Assembly (NCBI GenBank): GCA_018400955.1
Contig: JAGYLH010000003.1
Location: forward strand, 27,144 to 91,143
Reading direction: 5' to 3'
From: Bacteroidales bacterium
GTDB taxonomy: Bacteria; Bacteroidota; Bacteroidia; Bacteroidales; F082
Length of the DNA: 64,000 nt
Below are positions 32,912-45,335 of the stretch, piece by piece. How positions within the stretch are numbered: position 1 is the first letter of the stretch; each line of letters opens with the position of its first letter. The notes under the pieces are model-generated. The model was not told where the DNA came from and made no database searches. It saw nothing but the letters and a program-made list of their open reading frames with translations. The position numbers and the translations under genes are program-made.

Positions 32912-34116
32912 AAAAGATAAAGCGAATAACAGAACAAGCAGAGAATTATTGCAGTTGTCATTGAGTTGCTCCAATGCAATCCATGCCATCAGTCCTGATC
33001 CGAGTTCAAGGCCGTTTTCATCAATATCGAAACCGGGTTGTGTAAGCCGGTTAGGTGCCCTTGCCTTCATTTCCGTACCGGCGCTCGCTAACGAAGCATC
33101 ACAGCACAGGCGCAAAATCTTCGGTGGTCATACGTTGCTCAGTTCAACTACATTTTCAGCGCCGGCGTAAGCCCCGCAGCATCGGTAGCAATTTGTGTGA
33201 GCGCAGCATGACTGATCAGAAAGATAGCCCGATCAATTCAACATTTGAGCGATAATCGCTTGCCGTTAGCAGCGGTAATGCGGATGATATGTTTTGGCTT
33301 CTTACTGCGCCACTTTAACATAAATCAAGGCGCCCTGAATACACCTCATCAGGAATGATATTGTGCAGTCCGTTGGCCTGAACACGACCAAACGAAAGCA
33401 CTGTTGATGGAAGGTGGTGCCAAACGGTCACGGCGATCATTGCGGTTTACAATTATTTGCGCAGCCACCGCAACCACATCATGGATTTGAATTAGGTATG
33501 GCAGCATGCCCGCCTTTACCTTTTACCTCCGAATATTGATTTCATCGCCAGTTGATAAATGCCCCCGATCTGAAACTCATTTTTCCACTTTCGAGTGTGG
33601 CACATGCTGCAAATAGCTCGTATCGGATCGAGAAGAAAACGATTCAATTATGCCCAGTGCCCGCCGCCACAGCTTGAACTTCTTCAGCAGGTTGAAAACA
33701 AGTTTATCAAACTCGAAAATGTTGTCAAACCGACTCGAATTTCTGCTTCGCAACACAGGAGACGGCTCATGGGCATCGTGACCACAGGCATGCATTACAC
33801 CCGGTTTTTATGAACAATATTCATTTGAGGTTGATTCCCTGAATGGGTAAGGCGCCGAAGTTCAGCGTAAAGCCAGCAGACTGCCTCAGCAAGTGACCGG
33901 GCCAAGATAGTGCGCTACAATGCCATTGTCCGGAATATTTGGTGGTATGTTCACTGCTGCTTTTGAGCTTAGCTGATACCGGCATCGGCTGTTGCCTTTT
34001 CCTGAAAGCTGGTTCTCAGGATTAGATGCAAATGCTGCCTGATGCTTACTGCTCGGTAATATGGTAAATGTTCTTTTGAACTGATTATTATGATGTGTTT
34101 TTGGTTTGTTTTTCAC
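32912..34116 (-). CDS. M20 family amidohydrolase/metallopeptidase (frameshifted)
   Basis: Minus strand across frames: NPENQLSGK..; ALPIQGINL..; GVMHACGHDAHE; MTTEDFA; FDIDENGLELGSGLMAWIALEQLN. Confidence 0.75.
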
Positions 34117-34329
34117 AAAATATAAATGAAAACAGTATAATACCCGTAATGTAGCCTTTCTTTTAATGATTCCCCAAAAACACTGTTCTATTAACGCCCT
34201 CCTGTTGATTTAGAACTTTGCCCGATTCTATTTCCCATACTTTTTACATTACTTTTGCCGTTGATTAATTTTACCAAATATTTTGCTGCAGATTTGTAAC
34301 CAGCTGACATATAGTTATCATATTACATT

Positions 34330-36021
34330 ATTTTTAAGCATTGGGCCAGTTTCAGTCATGTCTACATCGACGAAATTCTGCGGGTGATAGTTTGTATATG
34401 AAACTTAAAGTAGAAGCGGATTCACTTCTTTCAACTAGGAGAAGTGCTAGCTTGATATGATCAGCACTGGCTTTATCGATGATTCACTCAGGTGCGCATG
34501 CTTGAGAGTTCGACCTCGCATTCATTATTTTGATCAGAAGGTACTTATTGTTGATTCACTTTTAAAGCAAAGAATGCCCTGAACTGAACCTTGACTACGT
34601 CTGATTTATAATGAACAGTTTGAGAACACCGATTGCTCGTCTGTTGCGGGAAACGCCCATTGAATTGGTTTTATAACAGCCAAAGAAGTTTATTGTTGAG
34701 CTTACATGTGCAGAGCGCGGACCTACACAATTAATAGTCTTATGCACGATAGATATTTTCCCCAGGTTGAGGAAGTGTCGAATGTTACGATATCTTCTTC
34801 TGGGAAATGAAAGATCTATTGTAATTGAATCAGCCTTAACCCAAACAGCGGTTCAAAGATAGCGCTCGTGATCGGTGGCAGTTTATGTATGACCAAGGCA
34901 ATTTGCGTGTGACTCTGCTGGTTGACGACAGGCACGACCTCATAAAGCTACTAGGCAGCCGCAGAGATATGCGCGATCTGTACAATATTTATGAAGACTG
35001 GTTTCGTGTTGGCTGCCTACAATGCCGGGGCAGGCAACGTAAACCGCGCCATCAGGCGTGGTAGTAAATTTAGACTGCTGTGGTGCCGTGTGGCCTTTTC
35101 TGCTGGTGCGCGAAACATTGTTACGTACCAGCCTTTACTAGCTGCTGCAACTGGCGCAGATGAGCCATGCCGCTGCCGAGTACAATATTTACCCACCTGC
35201 ACTCAGCGAAGGTGATGATGCATGGCACCGGATACGAGTGTACGCGAAGTGCTTTCACTTGATCAATTGTACAGAAATGCCAACCTTCATGGCCGACCTG
35301 AAGTTTTTAATCCACAATATAAAACGAAATTATCCCGCTTCATAGTCCTCATATTCATTTATAGAATCCGTAGCGCCGATTTTAATCTTTTCTGAATAAT
35401 GAACAAGAACTATATGCCTATAAAACGAAAAAGGGTATCGAAAAAGAAAAGCTCCTGTCGCAAATAAAAGATGTAAGCGATCAGAGTGTGCAGACAGGTG
35501 CGCAGTGGTTAAAACCCGCATTGATTGCTAAAAGATACAGGTGAGCGCAAGTTAGCTTAAAGAGGAATATCCTGGTGGCTCAATACAATATACCAGGCAA
35601 AGATTAATGGTTTAAGAAGCCTGGGAACACTGTCACCCAAATATATTTCACTCTAATTTAGTGTCATCAATAGCTTTATCAATTTACCACACAGTTAAAA
35701 TGATATGAAATGATTAAAGCAAATTGCCCAACGTTACAAATCTCGGTAACTGACTTTAAAAATGAATGGAAATAACATTGGCACTTAATAATTCAAATAG
35801 GGCCAGAAGCGAGGGTTTATCCTCCTGAAGAGGCTTCTGCCCAAAAGCCAAAGTCGATGGTCAATTTATGATCCATACTGTTAAATCGGGCGACACACTT
35901 TGGGATATTGCCCGCGCCTATGATGGTGTAACTGTGGAGCAAATCAAAAAGCTCAATAGTTTGGGTAATACTTCTCGCATAAAGCCCGGGCAAAAATTGC
36001 GTATAGCCCGCGTTGGTTGAT
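34330..36021 (+). CDS. Membrane-bound lytic murein transglycosylase D-like protein with C-terminal LysM (frameshifted)
   Basis: Across frames: RLLRETPIELV.YNQPKKFIVE; SLMHDRYFPQVEEV; SIVIESALTQTAV; WRVLAAYNAGAGNVNRAIRR; IHTVKSGDTLWDIARAYDGVTVEQIKKLNSLGNTSRIKPGQKLRIARVG. Confidence 0.78.
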
Positions 36022-36258
36022 GGTGCCTTCTGTTTAAGCAAGGGCCTGTAATAGATTTTTTACACAGAAAAAGTTGTTTAGACGGAATTTTTGCAAGGCA
36101 ATATCTTAATTTATAGTGCCGGGCTATTACTCTTTCTGTGTCAGCCCAAGCAATAATCATTTTTGATAATTCATGATCAGAAAGAACACCTGTTTTTCTT
36201 TATGCTATGCAGATATGGAATTGATTTTCTTCGCAACTCTTTTTGTTTTAGCTATGTA

Positions 36259-37718
<1,460 letters not shown>

Positions 37719-38026
37719 TATGTAATAGAGCTGCATAATTTCATATGTGCAGACCACGAAGTAACGTCAAGCAATATTTAAGCTATCGTAAATCAAAATC
37801 AACTTTATACAAAAAAATAATTTGATCCATTTCATTAAGGAAAAGTTTTTATTTAACTTTGATTCTTGAAAATTGAAAGAATAGGATAGAGATGAGATGC
37901 CTGAATAATTAAAAAATACAAAATATGGCATATATTCACTTTTTAGGAAACAAAATAAGATAAACGCTTTGGGCAAGGCTTGCAACCTTACATGAAAAAA
38001 TGTGAAACAAATAAAAATGTAGAATC

Positions 38027-39106
38027 ATGAAAAAATCAATTTTATTAATTCCTCTGTTCCTTTGTTTTTGGACATTTGGACAGATACCTCCCATCGACCC
38101 GCACTGGGAACTTGTTTGGGAAGATAACTTTAATTCATTTGATGCAAATAGATGGCTGAAAGTTGATTGGGCGAAACATGGAGATGATGAACCCCAATTA
38201 TATTTGGATGATAACATTACGGTTTTAAATGGTAACTTGGTAATAGAAGTGAGAAATAATCCTACCTATTGCCCTCCAAATCCTGACTTTATAGGAGGAG
38301 CTTGCTCGCCATGTGATAACCAGTGGTACTATTACACTTCAGGTTGGGTAGAAACTAAAGAGGCATACAATACACAATACGGGTATATCGAATCTCGGGT
38401 AAAAATACCTCATGGCCATGGTTTTTGGCCGGCATTCTGGACATTTGTAGGCTCAGGGGTACCTAATAGTTCAAATGCAGCGGAAATTGATATTTTTGAA
38501 ATGTTGGGAAGTGATGCAAAGGCTCCTTATTATGCTGGCACAAATATACACTTGGATTACTGTGATTTTTGTCCCCCAGAACATTGTAAATGTGAACAAC
38601 TATACTCACAATGGTGTCCGTGGGAAGATCCCAATATACTTTGCTATGGACAGGATGTAATTCCATATAATTTTAATTATACATCTTGGCATACTTATGC
38701 AATTGAATGGTCACCTAGTAAAATAATATGGTATATTGATGGTTTTCCTGTGCGAATTTTTCCTAATCCAGGAGTTGTTGACCCTGTTAGGATTATTCTG
38801 AATCTTGCTATTGGGGCTCCGCCTGATCAAACAACACCTTTTCCCTCTGAAATGTTGGTAAATTACGTTCGTGTTTATGAATTGGCTAATGATTGTAATA
38901 CTAATATGAACGTATGTAATTACAATTTTTCAACACATGACAATAGGGTTAAGAAAAACATCACTATCGGTAACGGAACCTGTACAAATACTATCGGTTC
39001 GGGGCAAAACATCTATCTTAGGGCATCGGAAGGAGTTTTGATTAATGGAGATTTTACGATGTCTTTAGGTTCAGAACTTTATATTGATGTAAACACTTGT
39101 TACTAA
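38027..39106 (+). CDS. Glycoside hydrolase family 16 protein with C-terminal 3-coathanger-stack-like domain
   Basis: WELVWEDNFNSFDANRW; GRVKIPHGHGFWPAFWTF-type motif; AEIDIFEMLG catalytic motif; C-terminal IGSGQNIYLRASEGVLINGDFTMSLGSELYIDV. Confidence 0.9.
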   Translation: MKKSILLIPLFLCFWTFGQIPPIDPHWELVWEDNFNSFDANRWLKVDWAKHGDDEPQLYLDDNITVLNGNLVIEVRNNPTYCPPNPDFIGGACSPCDNQWYYYTSGWVETKEAYNTQYGYIESRVKIPHGHGFWPAFWTFVGSGVPNSSNAAEIDIFEMLGSDAKAPYYAGTNIHLDYCDFCPPEHCKCEQLYSQWCPWEDPNILCYGQDVIPYNFNYTSWHTYAIEWSPSKIIWYIDGFPVRIFPNPGVVDPVRIILNLAIGAPPDQTTPFPSEMLVNYVRVYELANDCNTNMNVCNYNFSTHDNRVKKNITIGNGTCTNTIGSGQNIYLRASEGVLINGDFTMSLGSELYIDVNTCY

Positions 39107-39121
39107 TAAAATCTATTGCAT

Positions 39122-39556
39122 ATGAAAAATATGGTAATTTGTATCGTTTGCATTTGTGTCTTTTTTGGATGCAAGAAAGAAGAAAGAATATGTGAAAATC
39201 CGCCGGAAGGAATCTATGAAGGATGGTTTACTAACACCCTATCTGATTATACTCACCGCAACTTATTTCTCTACTTAAGTATTATAGATGATAAAGCATT
39301 TAAAATTAGCCCTATACCAAACTCTACTTCAAATTATACTTTAATTAGGGAAAATTGTAAACTAAAAGGAAAAATGGGTGCAAGGATAGGTGCCCAAGGA
39401 GAAGTGTTAGATATAGATGGGGAAATAATGCGTGAAGATAGAGTTTACATAATTGAAGGGAATTACACCTATCAATCATATATTGGAGGTCTCGGAAATC
39501 CTAATGGTCATTGGGTAGAAGTCTCCGGCTCATTTATAATCGAACAAAAAAACTAA
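39122..39556 (+). CDS. Hypothetical lipoprotein
   Basis: MKNMVICIVCICVFFGCKKEE lipobox. Confidence 0.65.
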   Translation: MKNMVICIVCICVFFGCKKEERICENPPEGIYEGWFTNTLSDYTHRNLFLYLSIIDDKAFKISPIPNSTSNYTLIRENCKLKGKMGARIGAQGEVLDIDGEIMREDRVYIIEGNYTYQSYIGGLGNPNGHWVEVSGSFIIEQKN

Positions 39557-39562
39557 AAAATC

Positions 39563-40255
39563 ATGAAAACTAGATTAATTTTAATTTCTGCCTTTATTGC
39601 AGTTTTTACAGTATCATCTTTTGCACAATTAAAAGTTGATCCGTATGGAAGGATCGGCATAGGTACAAACTGGCCAAACCCTGGATACAAGTGTCATATT
39701 AAGGGAGATTTGTTATTAACTACACATCCTGATTATCCTTTTATTGAATTGCAATTTAAAGTTGGGCCATTACTTAACGCTCAGATCGGGACAAATACTG
39801 ACGAAGTGACATTTTATAGTAATTGGGTTAATTATCATAAACTATTTGCTGAAGAGTATTATCGGCTATCAGATGAGAAATATAAATTAAACAGAACTTT
39901 AATATCGAATCCAGTTGAACGACTACAAGCTTTAAAAGCCTATAAATATGATATGATTGACACATATTTTGATAATGAAACAGGCGACTCACTGAGTAAA
40001 TTAATCCCAAAATTTGGCTTTATTGCACAAGAAATTGAGGAGGTTCTTCCAGATATAAAAATTACTAAGGATATAGGGAATAACAAATTAATGGATTATG
40101 ATCAAATTATTCCACTTTTAGTAGCTGGTATGCAAGAACAACAGAGACAAATAGGAGCTTTAGAAGTGATAATTTCTGAGCTGACAATTAAGGAGAAATC
40201 TTTGTGGAATAAAGAAATAATCAAGGATTCAATAAGTTCATCAAAAATTGTTTAA
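39563..40255 (+). CDS. Tail fiber domain-containing / S74-type intramolecular chaperone protein
   Basis: YRLSDEKYKLN..LQALKAYKYDM..PKFGFIAQEIEEVLPDI..DYDQIIPLLVAGMQEQQRQI. Confidence 0.8.
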   Translation: MKTRLILISAFIAVFTVSSFAQLKVDPYGRIGIGTNWPNPGYKCHIKGDLLLTTHPDYPFIELQFKVGPLLNAQIGTNTDEVTFYSNWVNYHKLFAEEYYRLSDEKYKLNRTLISNPVERLQALKAYKYDMIDTYFDNETGDSLSKLIPKFGFIAQEIEEVLPDIKITKDIGNNKLMDYDQIIPLLVAGMQEQQRQIGALEVIISELTIKEKSLWNKEIIKDSISSSKIV

Positions 40256-40816
40256 TAGTATCCCAAATCCCTTTTAACAATTCGACAACAATTAACTATT
40301 ATTTATCTGAAGAAAATTATAAGTGCTAAGATTCTGGTTTGGAATATCTCAGGCATTGTACAAAAAAAGTATTGATTTAACCCCCAAATGTTGAAATGTA
40401 TTCGTTGTTTTGTATTCTTTTCAGATCTACTACAAAAAGGTAGTTATATTTACATGTATTAATTACTAATAATCAAGTTGTGGATTCAAAAACTTTAATA
40501 TGTTAAACTAAGAAATTAGCCTTTGCAAGTGTTTGTGCTGGCCAAAAGCGGTATGCAAAGTATGTCCCACCCTAATGGGAAACGCGTGATACTCCCTGCT
40601 TAAGCAATAGTGAGATTAAACACATTTCGCTCAATGTATTGAATTCCTAAAAGAGTAAGAAGGGCAATGGTATTAATTGAAGATTTGAAGAAGCAGCTGG
40701 GCAAAGCAGGTAGCTATGTGGACTACTCTTTGGCGAGGGCGACTTTTTATCTTTCGAAGCTATACGATTTTTCTTTTGTAATCTGTTTCTCTATTGAAAA
40801 CCAACCAGCACACACA

Positions 40817-41800
40817 ATGAAATCGATAATCTCTTTATTTATCCTGTTTCTTTCGCTTTGTGGATTGTTTGCATGCGAAAGCCCTGAACGCCGAACCCCG
40901 CTCGGTAGGGGCAACCTCTGAAATTCTCGTGGTAACGCAGAATCAGTGCCAATGGGACGGTCCTCAAGGGAGGCCGTCAGGGACTATTTCGGGCAGTTTG
41001 CATGGCCCGCAAGATGAACCATTGTATAAGTCGTGCATATCACTGTTGACAAGCTTTCGGATATGTTTAAAAACACCGTGGAACATCATCATCGTTGAGA
41101 ATGACAGCAAGCTTAAAGAGGCAGCTAGGAAAACCCGTAATAATTCGTGGTCGTGAAACCGCAACGGTGATTAAAATAAATGCCCCCGAAACAGTTTCCT
41201 TACACAGGTAGCTTTTAATGATAATAAAGAAGGCTTCCGATATTGTTCGATCGCGCTGAAAGGAGCGTTTGATGAATATTTTCAGGCCAACGGCCAAAGC
41301 CAGCATAACGGAAGCATTTTACGCCCATATGGAATAAAATGTTGATTCCGGAGGGCTTTTTATTGCCAAAAGCAGATGGTTTTATATGGATACGAAAGGA
41401 AATATTGATCAAAGCCAGGCCATTATGGCATGGCACATACACCTTATCGCGACACTGCTGACTTAAGCAATTCACGATTGGTATTCGTCCGCGATTCCAT
41501 TGTGGCAGCGCATATACCCGGACCATCGCCGGGCACCTTTATAAAATGACCGATAAACAATTTATTCCACCTTTTAACGTGGCGTGACAGATCAATATGT
41601 TACTGATTTCGCAGTTGAAATGCGTGGTATGTGGCTTGCAATCGGGGATTTTGCGGGGAGGGTCATTCCTGTCCTATACTCATTGTAAACCTGAAAACAG
41701 GAACCTGCTGACGGCTGAGGGGTGGCGGGAGTGCGCCCAACAAGGACAAGCGCGCCGACGAGCCAGCCAGACGGAAGCGCTGCCTATAGTTTAGATGTTG
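40817..41800 (+). CDS. DUF4837 family lipoprotein (frameshifted)
   Basis: MKSIISLFILFLSLCGLFACES; then across frames SVGATSEILVVTQNQCQWDG; KLKEAARKTRNNSWS; RDSIVAAHIPGPSPGTFIKM; GGSFLSYTHCKPENRNLLTAEGW. Confidence 0.65.
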
Positions 41801-41845
41801 GTGTGGAAGCGGATACCTCAACACCCTAAAAACCTGCTCAGACAG

Positions 41846-42271
41846 TTATTCTTTCTGGTAAGTGATGGTCAGTTTTCCCAAGGCTGTTTGAGATTCAGCG
41901 GTGATTGTGCCATCTTTGTAAACACCCAGTTCGCTGAGTAAAGAGGCTGCTTCTGCAAAGCGGTAATCAATTCTTCCGCTTTCTTCATCAAAAAACCAAT
42001 AGGCTTTCAGGGTTTGATCCATTGTATGGATATGCATTATGGAATCGTTCAGGAATTTAAAAAACAACTGTTTTTCAACCTGAATAACCTGCTTCAACAT
42101 TTCGGGTGTGGCCAATTGCTCATCAAAGGCAGCATCTACATCAGCGGCGCGCCAGGTGCCGATGAACTTGTCATATGGATTTGAAGAACAGGCATATATG
42201 CCTGAAAACAATGTAAGAACAATAATAAAACGAATGATAAGGCTGTTTTTCATTGGGGTCAAATTTTGCAC
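41846..42271 (-). CDS. Hypothetical lipoprotein
   Basis: MKNSLIIRFIIVLTLFSGIYACSSNPYDKFIGTWRAAD. Confidence 0.65.
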   Translation of the reverse strand: MQNLTPMKNSLIIRFIIVLTLFSGIYACSSNPYDKFIGTWRAADVDAAFDEQLATPEMLKQVIQVEKQLFFKFLNDSIMHIHTMDQTLKAYWFFDEESGRIDYRFAEAASLLSELGVYKDGTITAESQTALGKLTITYQKE

Positions 42272-42390
42272 AAATTTACAAAAAGCGGATTTGCAAAACC
42301 GGTATTTGCCAAATTTGCGTTTGTTTACAGTAAATAATTATCTTAGCCCCCTGATAATTAAAAAATGTACTCACTCAAAAAAATCACACA

Positions 42391-42843
42391 ATGAACGTAA
42401 TCAGAAAATCCATTTTAGTGAGCTTGTTGCTCATTATACCTTTCAGTCTGTTGTTTTCTCAAAACAAAAAAAGCGATATCTTTGGTATATGGCTCAATCA
42501 GGATGAAGATGCACAGGTGGAAATGTTTGAACGCAGCGGTAAGATATACGGCAAATTGGTATGGCTTAAAAACCCTACTGACGACGATACCGGTAAAGCC
42601 AAGCTTGACAAGAACAATCCGGATGATGAACTGAAAAAGAAACCATTGATGGGCCTTGAGATATTAAAAGGCTTCACTTTCGATGGTGATGACGAATGGG
42701 AAGGTGGCGAAATATATGATCCAAAAAATGGAAAAACTTATAGTTGTTATATGACTTTTGATGAAAAAGATAAGTTGAAAATCAGGGGATATATTGGCGT
42801 GTCCTTGCTGGGGCGCACCACCTACTGGACCAAGGTGAAATAG
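42391..42843 (+). CDS. DUF2147 domain-containing protein
   Basis: SDIFGIWLNQDEDAQVEMFERSGKIYGKLVWL..GLEILKGFTFDGDDEWEGGEIYDPKNGKTYSCYM. Confidence 0.88.
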   Translation: MNVIRKSILVSLLLIIPFSLLFSQNKKSDIFGIWLNQDEDAQVEMFERSGKIYGKLVWLKNPTDDDTGKAKLDKNNPDDELKKKPLMGLEILKGFTFDGDDEWEGGEIYDPKNGKTYSCYMTFDEKDKLKIRGYIGVSLLGRTTYWTKVK

Positions 42844-42883
42844 TTATCCGAACAGGAATAACCGAATCATAATTCACAACTGA

Positions 42884-42940
42884 AATAGCCTGCCAACCCA
42901 TCCCAAATTGCGGAAGGGGTTTGTAGGCTATTCGTTTTTT
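42884..42940 (+). terminator. Terminator downstream of the DUF2147 gene
   Basis: AATAGCCT..AACCC / GGGTT..AGGCTATT stem followed by TTTTTT. Confidence 0.65.
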
Positions 42941-42990
42941 AAACTGGTGTTTACCAGCCGGGCAATTTTTACTGAACAAAATATAACAAC

Positions 42991-45213
42991 CTATCTGGGG
43001 CTCAAGGGTAAGGTGAACATAAACAGCGAACCCTTGCCCTCTTCGCTTTCAACAGAGATGCTGCCATGCTGCATTTCTACGAAATTCTTTACCATCACCA
43101 GGCCCAAACCGGTGCCCAACTCACCATCGGTTCCTTTGCGCTTTACTTCAGCACCCAGATTGAAAAGTTCCTGCACATTGGCTTGTTTAATCCCAATGCC
43201 ATTGTCGCGAATGTAAATTCTTACCTGATCTTTTTCCATTTCTGAATACAACTCAATAAGCCCCTGCTTGGCTGTAAATTTTATAGCATTGTTAATCAGA
43301 TTGATTAGAATGCTTTTTGTGAGGTCGGGATCGCAATTAATGGAAAGTTCCTCGGGAATATGGTTTACAATGGTATGGTTTTTTGCCTCTATACGCGAGG
43401 AAAGCACATGCAGGGCATCTTGCAGCACATAGGCTATTCTTGTCTCAACAGGCTTGCAGCTGAGCATGCCTTGCTGTGCCTGCGACCATTCTAATAAATT
43501 CACCAAAAGGTTATAGGTGTTCACGCTACTACGGTGCATTGTTGAGAGCATGGCTTTTTTTTCGTCCCTGCTCATCGTATCAAATTCGTTGATAACCAGA
43601 TCAAGCAAATTAATCAAACCACTGAATGGGCCTCTTAAATCGTGGGAAATTATCGAGAAGAACTTGTCTTTGGTTTGGTTCAGCGTAATCAGCTGCTCCC
43701 TTTGGATTAAAAGGTCCTGGTTGTAACGGTTAATCTCATTTTGTTTTTGCAGAATCTCTTTGTTTTTTTCTTCGAGACGATTATTGTACAACTTGAGCCT
43801 TCTTCGGGCCAGCAGCAAGTTGATCAGAAACAATGCAAAAAACATGATTGCAGCAATACCAAAAACTAAAAGGCGTTGCTGGTTGGTAATAACCTTTTCC
43901 TTAAGCACATTGCTTTCTTTCAGGGCGATATTTTCGGCAGCCTTTTTGTCTGTCTCATAGATTATTTGCAATTCTGCGATGCGGTTTTTGTTGTCGAGCT
44001 CCCAAATGGAATCCCTCAGGGCGATACTTTCCTGATACTTAGCCAATGCCTGTAAGTAGTTGCCCTGCAAACTGTCCAAACTAGATAGCCCACTTAAATT
44101 TTGCCATTGGTATCTCTTTGATTTGATGGCTTTTCCAATGGCCAAACTTTTGTTATGGTAAAACCGGGCTGAATCATAATTATGTATATTCTTATGCAGA
44201 TTACCCATCAAAAAATATAAACCAGCCAAATGACTTGGTTTTGTATTTTTTTGGTTTTCATAAGTTCTTGCCATTCGGTAATAAGCCAATGCCTTATCCG
44301 TTTCGCCATGGGTTTCATAAAGCCATCCAAAATTACTTAACACGGCAATAATAAAATCAACATCCTGATTTTCTTCGGTATAGGACATTGCTTTTTCCCC
44401 ATAAGATAATGCTAAATCAAACGAAGTTTTATCACCTATCAGCAGCGAAAAAATATTATTGATTAAAGTGTTTTCCATGTCTTCTTCACCAATTGCTTTT
44501 GCAAGTTGTTCGGCTCGTTTATAGGTTTCCAATGCTTTGGTTGTATCATTGAGGGAGCCATAAATGTTGCCAAGTACGTTCAATGCATGCCCCAGCCTGA
44601 AAGAGTCCTGCACCATTTCATGGTATTCAAGTGATTCAAGAAGATACCTTAGTGAAAGCTCAAATTTGTCCTGCCGGTAATAGAATAAACCCAAGTCATA
44701 ATTTGTCTTGGCAATACCTTCTAAATGATTCATTTTCTTATCTATACGAAGTGCCTCCTGCAGGAGCTTTCCTGCGCTGTCAGTATTGCCCTTTCGGTTG
44801 AGCAGGGTTCCCAAATTGTTGGCAGCCTCAGCCAGGTTGGGAAGTAATGCATCCGTCTCAGGCAGTTTAAACACTTTGGCATATTGATCTATGGCGCTGT
44901 CAAACTTCCTGCAATACCAATAATAAAGCCCCCAGCTGTTGTAATACCTGGATAAATTCACATCATTTTGGTTATGCAGCATCAGAGATGCGGCTTGTAA
45001 CAGACTGCGTGCTGAATCCTGATTCTTTGGGCTCATAGTTCTGGAAAGGTCAACAAGGGCCGAAAAGCGCTCAGATTGATCTTTGCTTTTCTCAATTACC
45101 TGCAGCAAGCTGTCGGTATAAGTTTGCTGGCTGTTTGCCTGACAGACCCACAAGGATAGAAAAACAAGGAGTGAAAATTTATAACAAAATGGAAGATAGT
45201 TTTTTAAAGGCAT
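42991..45213 (-). CDS. TPR-containing sensor histidine kinase
   Basis: N-terminal TPR repeats, one TM segment, H-box FFSIISHDLRGPFSGLINLLDLV, N/G boxes LINLINNAIKFT and DNGIGI..GTGLGLVMVKNFVE. Confidence 0.92.
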   Translation of the reverse strand: MPLKNYLPFCYKFSLLVFLSLWVCQANSQQTYTDSLLQVIEKSKDQSERFSALVDLSRTMSPKNQDSARSLLQAASLMLHNQNDVNLSRYYNSWGLYYWYCRKFDSAIDQYAKVFKLPETDALLPNLAEAANNLGTLLNRKGNTDSAGKLLQEALRIDKKMNHLEGIAKTNYDLGLFYYRQDKFELSLRYLLESLEYHEMVQDSFRLGHALNVLGNIYGSLNDTTKALETYKRAEQLAKAIGEEDMENTLINNIFSLLIGDKTSFDLALSYGEKAMSYTEENQDVDFIIAVLSNFGWLYETHGETDKALAYYRMARTYENQKNTKPSHLAGLYFLMGNLHKNIHNYDSARFYHNKSLAIGKAIKSKRYQWQNLSGLSSLDSLQGNYLQALAKYQESIALRDSIWELDNKNRIAELQIIYETDKKAAENIALKESNVLKEKVITNQQRLLVFGIAAIMFFALFLINLLLARRRLKLYNNRLEEKNKEILQKQNEINRYNQDLLIQREQLITLNQTKDKFFSIISHDLRGPFSGLINLLDLVINEFDTMSRDEKKAMLSTMHRSSVNTYNLLVNLLEWSQAQQGMLSCKPVETRIAYVLQDALHVLSSRIEAKNHTIVNHIPEELSINCDPDLTKSILINLINNAIKFTAKQGLIELYSEMEKDQVRIYIRDNGIGIKQANVQELFNLGAEVKRKGTDGELGTGLGLVMVKNFVEMQHGSISVESEEGKGSLFMFTLPLSPR

Positions 45214-45292
45214 AAGGTCAGTCTTTATTGCAAACTTGGTTTGGCTAAAGCAGCAGTTTAATAGAACAATATCAAATTGGCAAGCAATATAG

Positions 45293-45325
45293 TAAAAAAA
45301 AGGCTGTCTGGTCAAAGACAGCCTT
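45293..45325 (-). terminator. Terminator between two minus-strand genes
   Basis: AAGGCTGTCT-N6-AGACAGCCTT with A/T tracts on both sides. Confidence 0.8.
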
Positions 45326-45335
45326 CAAGATTTTT

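Noticed and set aside
32590-33115. Short track ORFs (103 and 105 aa) taken as separate small genes
   Set aside because: They are frameshift pieces of mtnA and the M20 gene.
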